Assembly: GCA_049598145.1 (NCBI GenBank)
Contig: JBMYNJ010000067.1
Coordinates: forward strand, 1-8,194
Source: WTJH01 sp049598145
GTDB lineage: Bacteria > Bacteroidota > Bacteroidia > Flavobacteriales > Flavobacteriaceae
Direction of reading: 5' to 3'
DNA length: 8,194 nucleotides
This document shows positions 1 to 6,103 of the stretch, piece after piece. A model generated the notes under the pieces. That model ran no database searches. It worked only from the letters and a program-made list of their open reading frames with translations, and was not told where the DNA came from. Both the position numbers and the translations under genes were made by a program. Within the stretch, counting starts at the first letter, position 1, and every line of letters begins with the position of its first letter.

Positions 1-50
1 CGCGACCCTCACCTTGGCAAGGTGATGCTCTACCCCTGAGCTACTTTCGC
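1..50 (-). tRNA. tRNA-Gly(GCC), 3' end cut by window edge
   Basis: Read on the minus strand from position 50, the sequence gives a 7-nt 5' acceptor strand (GCGAAAG), a D arm with the stem pair GCTC/GAGC around AGGGGTA, then an anticodon arm TCACC-TTGCCAA-GGTGA with a perfect 5-bp stem. The anticodon GCC (plus-strand 16-18) reads glycine codons GGC/GGU. The variable region GGGTC and the first bases of the T stem (GCG) follow before the window ends. The T loop, 3' acceptor strand and CCA end must lie to the left of position 1, so the gene is truncated by the window, not broken. It is the second unit of a minus-strand transcript that starts to its right and first passes through a degenerate tRNA-Gly copy. 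Confidence 0.93.
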
Positions 51-67
51 AATTGTATTTCAAACTC

Positions 68-101
68 AAAAAAAGACCCTCATCCGCCTTGGGCGGGATG
101 A
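68..101 (-). terminator. GC-rich hairpin followed by T7; possible attenuator-like structure
   Basis: In the minus-strand RNA the 22 nt at 101-80 form two stem blocks, TCATCC/GGATGA and GCC/GGC, separated by one bulged C and closed by a CAA loop. Five bases later (GGGTC, 79-75) comes a run of seven T's (74-68). Hairpin plus T-run resembles an intrinsic terminator, but the 5-nt gap before the T's is longer than usual and the intact tRNA-Gly lies just downstream, which must be transcribed through this point unless it has its own promoter. It may therefore be partly terminating, a processing signal, or chance. Confidence 0.3.
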
Positions 102-126
102 TGCTCTACCCCTGAGCTACTTTCGT
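75..126 (-). pseudogene. tRNA-Gly-like element with intact 5' half and no 3' half
   Basis: On the minus strand from position 126 this copies the neighbouring tRNA-Gly almost exactly through the acceptor 5' strand, D arm and start of the anticodon arm: 27 identical bases from 125 to 99. The first base is A instead of G. The anticodon arm is then changed. The 5-bp stem and 7-nt loop are replaced by a 22-nt hairpin (80-101) with a 9-bp stem, one bulged C and a CAA loop. The variable segment GGGTC is kept, but where the T arm should be there are seven T's, followed by only a vague echo of a T loop (TTTGAAA), and no 3' acceptor strand. It cannot fold as a full tRNA. It lies between the apparent promoter and the intact tRNA-Gly, so it would form the 5' leader of that transcript. 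It is either a decayed or partial duplication or a leader element with a function of its own; the sequence alone does not decide. Confidence 0.75.
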
Positions 127-136
127 ATTAGGACTG

Positions 137-166
137 CAAATGTAAAGAATATTTCCAAATCCCAAA
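137..166 (-). promoter_or_regulatory. Bacteroidota-type promoter for the tRNA-Gly transcript
   Basis: On the minus strand TTTG (166-163) is followed after 18 bases by TACATTTG (144-137). This matches the consensus known for the main sigma factor of Bacteroidota (TTTG or TTG, about 17-23 bases, TAnnTTTG) at every fixed position. Transcription would begin about 5-8 bases downstream, near 130, only a few bases before the tRNA-Gly-like element at 126. It is the best-formed promoter in the window, as expected for a stable RNA gene. Confidence 0.75.
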
Positions 167-173
167 GCTCAAA

Positions 174-197
174 AAATGGACCTTTAAGTGGACCTTT
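174..197 (-). repeat. 12-bp tandem repeat across the mutS stop codon
   Basis: The plus-strand units AAATGGACCTTT (174-185) and AAGTGGACCTTT (186-197) differ at one base and abut directly. The mutS stop codon (TAA on the minus strand, 186-184) falls across the junction. The right-hand unit encodes the last residues (RST) of MutS. A small local duplication is the simplest explanation, and it may have set the present C-terminus. Confidence 0.7.
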
Positions 198-2784
198 GCT
201 GTAACATTCGTCTTATTTCATTGAGCTTCATCAAGGCCTCTACAGGAGTTATGGTATCAATATCGAGCTGCTGAATACTTAATCGCAATTCATCCATTAG
301 AGGATCGTCTAATTGAAAAAACGAAAGCTGCATGGGTTCATCAGCAATCTTTTCGGCATTCTTGGCGGTTTCGTTTTGGGATTCGAGTTGTTTCAATTTC
401 TTTTCAGCCGTTTGCCAAACATGCTGAGGCACTCCAGCCATTTTTGCTACATGAATCCCAAAACTATGCGCGCTGCCCCCCGGGACTAATTTCCGTAAAA
501 ACAAAACCTTATCCTCCATTTCTTTAACTGAAACATTGTAGTTACGAATTCGTTCAAAGCGTTCAGCCATCCGATTGAGCTCGTGGTAGTGTGTTGCAAA
601 AAGTACTTTGGGCTTGTATGGATGTTCGTGCAGATATTCTGCAATAGCCCAGGCAATGGAAATTCCATCGTAGGTGCTGGTGCCTCGCCCGATTTCATCA
701 AGCAGTACCAAACTGTTTGCACTGATATTATTCAGAATGGCAGCAGTCTCGTTCATTTCCACCATAAAGGTGGATTCGCCCATAGAAATATTATCGCTCG
801 CTCCTACTCGAGTAAAAAGCTTATCTATCAGTCCAATTTTGGCTTGAGTGGCGGGCACAAAACTCCCGATCTGAGCCATCAGAGTGATCAGAGCTGTTTG
901 TCTTAAAATAGCAGATTTCCCAGACATATTGGGACCGGTAATCATCACTAACTGTTGTTTTTCTCGATCCAGATATAAATCATTGGCGATATAAGGAGTT
1001 CCCAAAGGGAGTTGTTGTTCAATCACGGGGTGCCGGCCCCCTTGGATTTTCAAATCCGAATCCGAGAATAACTCGGGACGGACGTAATCGTTTTTTTGAG
1101 CAATCGCAGCAAAGCTCCACAACACATCCAAACGAGCAATTTGTTCCGCATTGGTTTTCAGCGCTCCTAAAAAGGGTTGGAGGTCTTCGAGTAATTGCGC
1201 ATACAATTCAGTTTCTAAAATCTTTATCTTTTCTTCCGCCCCAAGAATCTTTGACTCATAGCTTTTTAATTCTTCCGTAATGTAGCGTTCCGCATTGACC
1301 AGGGTTTGTTTGCGAATCCATTCGTCCGGAACTCGGTCTTTATGGGTATTGCGCACTTCAATATAATACCCGAACACGTTGTTAAAGGCAATTTTCAGGG
1401 AGGGTATTTGGGTGCTTTGAGTTTCCCGTTCGAGCATCTGATCCAAAAATTCTTGTCCGGAATTTTTTAAAGATCGAAGTTCGTCTAACTCAGCCGAGTA
1501 GCCCTCTGCAATTACTTCCCCCTTGCTGAGCTGCACCGGAGCTTCGGGATGTAGCCGCTGCTGTAATAGGAGTTGCAAATCTGCACAAGCCAGCAATTGG
1601 TCTCCCAACTGTTGTAGGGCTGCGGCCTCCGAGGTTTGCAAGAGTACTTTAATCGCCTGAATTTGTTCCAAGGATTGTAATAACTGTACCAATGCTCTGG
1701 GACTTATTTTTCCGGTCGCAATTCGGGCCATTACGCGTTCGAGGTCTATCACATTTTTTAACGGGGCTCTTAAATTTTCAAAACACGCATTGGGCTTTAC
1801 CAAGGCTTCCACTGCATCTAAACGCTCTTCTAACGCCCCTTTATCTTTTAATGGAAAGCTCAACCAACGGCGCATTCCGCGGCTGCCCATTGGGGTTAAA
1901 GTTTGATTTAAAATATCGATAAGCGCTTTCCCTCCGGGATGACTGGGAGCAAATAGCTCTAAATTCCGAATGGTAAACCGGTCCATCCAAACATGGGCCT
2001 CATGATCGATCGGGCGGATTTGAGTCAAATGACCCAGCCGATCGTGTTGGGTTTCGGATAAATAATGTAAGATGGCTCCTGCCGGAGCAATTCCTATGTG
2101 GGTGTGTTCAATTCCGAAGCCTTTTAAGCTTTGGGTGCTAAAGTGTTGCAACAATCGTTCTTGAGCGGAGGGCGGATCAAAAACCCAATCTTCCAAATAA
2201 CAAGTCGGTAACTCTGTGGGATAAAGCGTTGCCCATTTTTGCTTTTGAGGTTTGGACAATAAAAGCTCACTCGGCTGAAAATGCGTCAAATGATGTTGAA
2301 CTTGTTCCCAAGGGCCTTGGGCTACCCAAAAGTCACCAGTAGAGATATCCAGAAAAGCGACTCCCACCCGATCCTTTTGGGCAAAAAGAGCAGCTAAATA
2401 GTTGTTTTTTTGGTGTTCTAAAACCTCTTCGTTTAAGGTGACTCCCGGAGTCACCAATTCAGTAACTCCCCGTTTAACTATTTTTTTAGCCTGCTTAGGG
2501 TCTTCCAATTGATCGCAAATGGCCACCCGACAGCCCGCACGCACCAGTTTGGGTAAATAGGTATTTAATGAATGATGAGGAAAACCCGCCAATTCGGTTT
2601 CACTGGTACTCCCGGCTCCTCTTTTGGTGAGTAAAATCCCTAGTATTTTAGAAGCACGAACCGCATCAGCCCCAAAGGTCTCATAAAAATCCCCTACACG
2701 AAACAAAAGCAAAGCATCCGGATACTTGGCTTTGATCTGGTTGTATTGTTTCATCAAGGGGGTTTCTTTCCCAGCTTTAGCCAT
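184..2784 (-). CDS. mutS: DNA mismatch repair protein MutS
   Basis: This is the mismatch-recognition ATPase that binds mispaired or looped DNA as a dimer and recruits MutL. The 866-aa length is normal for the family. The N-terminal mismatch-reading motif is present as F33-Y34-E35 in GDFYETFG. The connector, core and clamp domains fill roughly residues 120-555. The ABC-type ATPase shows Walker A GPNMSGKS at 617-624, Walker B LLDEIGRG with D696 and E697, and the ATHYHEL switch at 730-736. The C-terminal tail after about residue 800 is short and glutamine-rich, with the usual final helices. The ATG at 2784 puts the FYE motif at the right distance from the N-terminus; no Shine-Dalgarno is visible, as is normal in Bacteroidota. 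The upstream spacer is shared with the divergent RNA methyltransferase gene. The best upstream -7 candidate, TATTTTTT (2828-2821), is weak. No clear terminator separates it from the tRNA transcript on the same strand. mutL is not in the window. Confidence 0.98.
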   Translation of the reverse strand: MAKAGKETPLMKQYNQIKAKYPDALLLFRVGDFYETFGADAVRASKILGILLTKRGAGSTSETELAGFPHHSLNTYLPKLVRAGCRVAICDQLEDPKQAKKIVKRGVTELVTPGVTLNEEVLEHQKNNYLAALFAQKDRVGVAFLDISTGDFWVAQGPWEQVQHHLTHFQPSELLLSKPQKQKWATLYPTELPTCYLEDWVFDPPSAQERLLQHFSTQSLKGFGIEHTHIGIAPAGAILHYLSETQHDRLGHLTQIRPIDHEAHVWMDRFTIRNLELFAPSHPGGKALIDILNQTLTPMGSRGMRRWLSFPLKDKGALEERLDAVEALVKPNACFENLRAPLKNVIDLERVMARIATGKISPRALVQLLQSLEQIQAIKVLLQTSEAAALQQLGDQLLACADLQLLLQQRLHPEAPVQLSKGEVIAEGYSAELDELRSLKNSGQEFLDQMLERETQSTQIPSLKIAFNNVFGYYIEVRNTHKDRVPDEWIRKQTLVNAERYITEELKSYESKILGAEEKIKILETELYAQLLEDLQPFLGALKTNAEQIARLDVLWSFAAIAQKNDYVRPELFSDSDLKIQGGRHPVIEQQLPLGTPYIANDLYLDREKQQLVMITGPNMSGKSAILRQTALITLMAQIGSFVPATQAKIGLIDKLFTRVGASDNISMGESTFMVEMNETAAILNNISANSLVLLDEIGRGTSTYDGISIAWAIAEYLHEHPYKPKVLFATHYHELNRMAERFERIRNYNVSVKEMEDKVLFLRKLVPGGSAHSFGIHVAKMAGVPQHVWQTAEKKLKQLESQNETAKNAEKIADEPMQLSFFQLDDPLMDELRLSIQQLDIDTITPVEALMKLNEIRRMLQQRST

Positions 2785-2873
2785 GAGTCGTATGCGCAGT
2801 TTAGTGACGTAATATTAATTAAAAAATATTCGAGCACAAAAAACAAAATCCTTCCCCTAAAAGCACATTTCCC

Positions 2874-2881
2874 TACCTTTA
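2874..2881 (+). promoter_or_regulatory. Possible -7 element for the RNA methyltransferase gene
   Basis: TACCTTTA lies four bases before the ATG at 2886 and differs from TAnnTTTG only in the last base. No TTG was found at the usual upstream distance. Used as a promoter it would give an almost leaderless mRNA, so the call is weak. Confidence 0.3.
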
Positions 2882-2885
2882 ACCC

Positions 2886-3425
2886 ATGCGAAAATTAGCG
2901 AATAGCGAACTGAATCGGAAGAGCGTCTCCGAATTCCAAAATGCGGAAAAATCAGGGCTTATTGTTATTCTCGATAACATTCGAAGTTTAAATAATATCG
3001 GAGCTGTTTTTCGTACTTCAGACGCTTTTTTAATCTCGAAAATTTACTTGTGTGGTATAACAGCGAAGCCACCCCACAAAGACATCCACAAAACGGCCTT
3101 AGGAGCTACAGATGCTGTCGCTTGGGAATATCGAAAAGACATTCAGTCCCTAATCATAGAATTACAGAATGAAGGGATAGAAGTCTACGCCATTGAACAA
3201 GCCGAAGGCGCTCAGGAATTACAAAATTTTCAGCCCAAACCCAGTCAAACATACGGCTTAATATTTGGCAATGAAGTCAAGGGAGTCCAGCAAAGTGCAA
3301 TTGATCTTTGCAAAGGGGTGATTGAAATTCCTCAATGGGGCACCAAACACTCTTTGAATATTTCTGTTTCGGCGGGTGTGGTTCTTTGGGACTTTAGCTC
3401 AAAAATCAACGCCCAAAAATCCTAA
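2886..3425 (+). CDS. TrmH-family (SPOUT) RNA 2'-O-methyltransferase
   Basis: This is a small S-adenosylmethionine-dependent RNA methyltransferase of the SpoU/TrmH class, predicted to methylate a ribose 2'-OH in tRNA or rRNA. Its 179 residues hold the three family motifs. Motif 1 is SLNNIGAVFRTSDA (34-47), with N37 and catalytic-type R43. Motif 2 is GLIFGNEVKGV (124-134), with E130. Motif 3 is IEIPQWGTKHSLNISVSAGV (146-165), with N158 and S160, which forms the trefoil-knot cofactor site. Only about 20 residues precede the SPOUT core, so it lacks the L30e-like substrate-binding domain of longer relatives such as RlmB. The exact target cannot be told from sequence; TrmH (Gm18 of tRNA) and TrmL (wobble position 34) are comparably small. 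The ATG at 2886 is the only start giving the full core. Its last 20 bp overlap the 3' end of the convergent folK fusion gene. Confidence 0.9.
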   Translation: MRKLANSELNRKSVSEFQNAEKSGLIVILDNIRSLNNIGAVFRTSDAFLISKIYLCGITAKPPHKDIHKTALGATDAVAWEYRKDIQSLIIELQNEGIEVYAIEQAEGAQELQNFQPKPSQTYGLIFGNEVKGVQQSAIDLCKGVIEIPQWGTKHSLNISVSAGVVLWDFSSKINAQKS

Positions 3426-4524
3426 GCAACAAGCGATGAAAAGCTTCTTCGTCCCCTGGGAAGTCGATCCCTTGGGCGTCGATTTCTAAGACTGGAAAAG
3501 GGGCCTCTTCACGAATAAATTGCGTATAAGAATCCTCTAACTGTTTTAAATATTGAGGGGAGATGTCTTGTTCAAAAGACCGTCCGCGTTCCTCTATTTG
3601 TAGGATCAACTCCTCAAGGGGTCGATGTAGATATACCCAAAGGCTAATGAAGCGAAGCTGCTTTTGACGTTTGCGAAATTCTCTGCGATAGGCACGAAAA
3701 CCCCGACTTAAATTGACCCGTGCAAACACCAAAGACTTATGCATTCCATAATCAGCCACCGTTGACTTGCCTTGGGTTTCAACTTCAAAATTTTGCAATT
3801 GTTTAAAGCGATCATTTAAAAAAAACTTTTCTACTGCTAATGCATGGGTTTTGGGATCGGAATAAAAATTCGTTAAATGTGGATTTTTTTGAAAGGCTTC
3901 GTAAAGCCCCTTTACACCATAGTGATTGGCAATCATCTCGGTAAGTGTAGTTTTTCCGGAACCAATATTCCCTTCAATTACTAACTGTGGATGATTATCA
4001 AAAATCGGAGGAGTCCATTGGTGGTAGGGCAATCGTTTCAAGGCACTTTCGTCTGGGCTCACCAACTGAAGCTTGGCCACACTTTGGTCCAGCACAGGGT
4101 GGTACTGATCCGGATGGATATCTGCTAAAGGCTGTAGTACAAAATTACGTTGGTGTAAACGCGGGTGTGGTAATATAAGAGTGGCCGTATCGATTTGCAA
4201 TTCGTCGTAGAACAATAAATCCAGATCTAAGGTTCGGGAACTGTATATACCTCCTTTCGAGCGTTCCCGGCCGTGTTCTTGCTCAATCGATAACAATTGC
4301 TCCATTACATATTGCGGGGCTAGTGATGTGCGAAAACTCGCACAAGCATTATAAAAATCATCCCCAGAAAACCCCAACGCCTGAGTTTCATATATGGGGG
4401 ACAAGCGTTCTAGAGGACCTAAAGTTTGCATCAAACGCTTAATTCCGGATTGTAAATACTGTAATTTATCTCCCTGATTACTCCCCAGTGATATGATACA
4501 CAAGTGCTTCATAGGCTTCGTCAT
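3406..4524 (-). CDS. folK: Fusion of HPPK (FolK) and a deoxynucleoside kinase
   Basis: Two enzymes lie in one 372-aa chain. Residues about 5-165 are 6-hydroxymethyl-7,8-dihydropterin pyrophosphokinase, which moves pyrophosphate from ATP to the pterin in folate synthesis. Visible are SLGSNQGD (12-19), the signature SSRTLDLDLLFYD (95-107) with Mg-binding D100 and D102, and LPHPRLHQRNFVLQPLADI (118-136). Residues about 178-372 are a P-loop deoxynucleoside kinase: GNIGSGKTT (185-193), ADYGMHKS (257-264) at the place of the usual D/ERS motif, and lid motif EERGRSFEQDIS (311-322). It would phosphorylate a purine or pyrimidine deoxynucleoside for dNTP salvage; the substrate is not evident. The linker (about 165-178) is short and proline-containing. 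I believe this fusion recurs in Bacteroidota but could not check. The start may be ATG 4524 or the in-frame ATG at 4512 (M5), which fits HPPK N-termini slightly better. The stop TGA lies inside the convergent methyltransferase gene. Confidence 0.93.
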   Translation of the reverse strand: MTKPMKHLCIISLGSNQGDKLQYLQSGIKRLMQTLGPLERLSPIYETQALGFSGDDFYNACASFRTSLAPQYVMEQLLSIEQEHGRERSKGGIYSSRTLDLDLLFYDELQIDTATLILPHPRLHQRNFVLQPLADIHPDQYHPVLDQSVAKLQLVSPDESALKRLPYHQWTPPIFDNHPQLVIEGNIGSGKTTLTEMIANHYGVKGLYEAFQKNPHLTNFYSDPKTHALAVEKFFLNDRFKQLQNFEVETQGKSTVADYGMHKSLVFARVNLSRGFRAYRREFRKRQKQLRFISLWVYLHRPLEELILQIEERGRSFEQDISPQYLKQLEDSYTQFIREEAPFPVLEIDAQGIDFPGDEEAFHRLLLRIFGR

Positions 4525-4552
4525 TCAAATGCAGGCGCACGGCTCAATTCCC

Positions 4553-4560
4553 TATCTTTG
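4553..4560 (+). promoter_or_regulatory. -7 element TATCTTTG before the yhhQ-rluF operon
   Basis: TATCTTTG fits TAnnTTTG perfectly. It lies 32 bases before the ATG at 4593 and 83 before the alternative ATG at 4644. No TTG is visible 17-23 bases upstream, so only the -7 half is supported. Confidence 0.5.
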
Positions 4561-4563
4561 ATA

Positions 4564-4590
4564 CCAAAATACGACATATTTGACGGCCAA
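4564..4590 (-). promoter_or_regulatory. Possible promoter for the folK fusion gene
   Basis: On the minus strand TTG (4590-4588) is followed after 16 bases by TATTTTGG (4571-4564), one base off TAnnTTTG. The spacing is slightly short. It would give a leader of about 30 bases before ATG 4524. It overlaps the region of the plus-strand promoter of the next operon, so the two divergent transcripts would start within about 10-20 bases of each other. Confidence 0.3.
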
Positions 4591-4592
4591 GA

Positions 4593-5363
4593 ATGGGCTT
4601 TACAGCTTTTTCTACAGTCGCAAAATCAAAAGTCACCGCACCTATGAAAGCCATTCGTTTGGAACCCGGTCAACAAAAGTCGGCCAGTACTATATACCTG
4701 TATCTTGGAGCCTTATTCATTACTTCTTTGGTGGTCTCCAATTTAATTTTTCAAAAGTTTTTTTATTGGCACCCTTGGGAAGGTTCTGTCTTTGGCGTTC
4801 GTCTCTTTGAACTCTCGGTCGGTATTTTACCCTATCCCATCACTTTTTTAATTACCGATTTAATTTCTGAAATCTATGGGAAAGCCAAGGCCAACCGAGT
4901 GGTTTTTGCAGGAATATTCGCCTCCTTTTTTTCCATGGGGATCTTGTTGGTTGCAAATGCGGTACCCGCAATTGAGCAATCCCCTATAGATGACCAAATC
5001 TTTCAACGCGTCTTTTCACTCTCCCCTTTAGCGGTTTTGGCCTCCATGCTTGCCTATCTTTTTGCTCAATTCATCGATATCCGAATTTATCATTTCTGGA
5101 AAGCCCTTACCCAAGGGAAACATCTATGGTTACGCAACAACTTTTCTACTTTCGCCTCTCAATTCATCGATACAACAACTGTGGTTCTTTTGCTTTGTCT
5201 CTTTGGCATATTGGACTGGAATTTGTTCTGGGGTTTAGTGCTTTCAGGATTTATATTTAAGGTACTAGTGGCCGCATTAGACACCCCTTTACTTTACTTA
5301 AGTGTCGCTATTTTTCGTCGGAAGTTTTCCCTTGAAGTCGGTCAAGAAATCCAACTGGATTAA
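4593..5363 (+). CDS. yhhQ: Queuosine precursor transporter, YhhQ/VUT family
   Basis: This inner-membrane protein of the COG1738 family is known in E. coli to import queuosine precursors (preQ0/preQ1), which are built into the wobble base of tRNAs with GUN anticodons. The 256 residues are mostly hydrophobic, with about six membrane segments near 34-55, 68-87, 101-122, 143-166, 184-207 and 210-238. Family hallmarks are SNLIFQKFF (49-57), FELSVGILPYPITFLITDL (72-90) running into SEIYG (92-96), and FASQFIDT (187-194). The stretch before about residue 30 is polar and poorly recognisable. The first ATG is at 4593, but M18 (ATG 4644, MKAIRLEP) is an equally good start and both lie downstream of the TATCTTTG element. 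The gene is followed after 2 bp by rluF, so the two are surely cotranscribed and probably translationally coupled. Whether this organism makes or only salvages preQ1 is not visible here. Confidence 0.92.
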   Translation: MGFTAFSTVAKSKVTAPMKAIRLEPGQQKSASTIYLYLGALFITSLVVSNLIFQKFFYWHPWEGSVFGVRLFELSVGILPYPITFLITDLISEIYGKAKANRVVFAGIFASFFSMGILLVANAVPAIEQSPIDDQIFQRVFSLSPLAVLASMLAYLFAQFIDIRIYHFWKALTQGKHLWLRNNFSTFASQFIDTTTVVLLLCLFGILDWNLFWGLVLSGFIFKVLVAALDTPLLYLSVAIFRRKFSLEVGQEIQLD

Positions 5364-5365
5364 CC

Positions 5366-6103
5366 ATGGAAAAATCCAATACAGGTACCCGACTCAATAA
5401 ATATCTCAGCGAATTGGGCGTTTGTTCCCGAAGGGAGGCCGACAAATGGATTGCTGACGGCCGCCTCCAAGTCAATGGAAAGCCAGTAGAAATGGGTTTA
5501 AAAGTAAAGCCTAACGACCGGATCAGTATTGATGGAAAGCCTCTGCATGTTAAAAAAGATAAATCCGTTTATTTAGCATTTAATAAACCTGTGGGTATTG
5601 TCTGCACCACGGATACTCGGGTCGAAAAAAACAATATCATCGACTACATTGACTATCCCACCCGAATTTTTCCAATCGGGCGACTGGACAAACCCAGCGA
5701 AGGACTCATTTTACTGACTAACGACGGGGATATTGTCAATAAAATCCTGCGGGCTCGCAACAAACACGAAAAGGAATATATCGTTCAGGTGAACAAACCC
5801 GTAACGCCAGAATTTCTCCAGAAAATGAGTAATGGAGTTCCTATTTTAGGCACCGTAACCCGCAAGTGTATCGTTCAGCAAACCCATAAAAAGGAGTTTC
5901 GAATCGTTCTAACCCAAGGACTCAATCGTCAAATTCGTCGGATGTGTGAATATCTGAGTTACGAGGTAACTCGGTTGAAACGAGTTCGAATCATGCATTT
6001 AGAATTGGATATGCCCGTTGGAAAATACCGAGAATTGACCGCTCAAGAATTAAAAACACTTAAGCAATTGGTATCCCATTCGCGGAAGACCCACCGATCG
6101 TAA
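5366..6103 (+). CDS. rluF: 23S rRNA pseudouridine synthase RluF
   Basis: This enzyme isomerises a uridine to pseudouridine; E. coli RluF acts on U2604 of 23S rRNA, near the peptidyl-transferase centre. An S4 RNA-binding domain occupies about residues 8-55 (LNKYLSELGVCSRREADKWI). The RsuA/RluB/E/F-type catalytic domain follows: FNKPVGIVCTT (72-82), FPIGRLDKPSEGLILLTNDG (102-121) with catalytic D108, and QGLNRQIRRMCEYLSYEV (184-201). Assignment to RluF rather than RluB, RluE or RsuA rests on HEKEY (134-138), NGVPILGTVTRKC (156-168) and LKRVRIM (204-210), which match my memory of E. coli RluF closely. At 245 aa it lacks the long variable tail of the E. coli protein. The ATG starts 2 bp after the transporter stop. 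The last 44 bp, encoding the basic tail HSRKTHRS and a few residues before it, overlap the end of the convergent DUF2797 gene. Confidence 0.93.
   Translation: MEKSNTGTRLNKYLSELGVCSRREADKWIADGRLQVNGKPVEMGLKVKPNDRISIDGKPLHVKKDKSVYLAFNKPVGIVCTTDTRVEKNNIIDYIDYPTRIFPIGRLDKPSEGLILLTNDGDIVNKILRARNKHEKEYIVQVNKPVTPEFLQKMSNGVPILGTVTRKCIVQQTHKKEFRIVLTQGLNRQIRRMCEYLSYEVTRLKRVRIMHLELDMPVGKYRELTAQELKTLKQLVSHSRKTHRS

Noticed and set aside
1..126. Two similar units of about 50 bp with a short spacer, resembling a repeat array or CRISPR-like structure
   Set aside because: Both units are tRNA-Gly derived; there are only two, they differ in the middle, and the spacer is not spacer-like. They are treated as a tRNA and a tRNA-like copy.
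583..906. Open frame of 107 codons on the plus strand inside mutS
   Set aside because: It runs antisense to the MutS ATPase core (Walker A and B), shows no recognisable domain, and looks like a by-product of conserved codons.
4580..4810. Plus-strand open frame overlapping the start of the transporter gene
   Set aside because: It is out of frame with a clear YhhQ family protein and has no recognisable content of its own.
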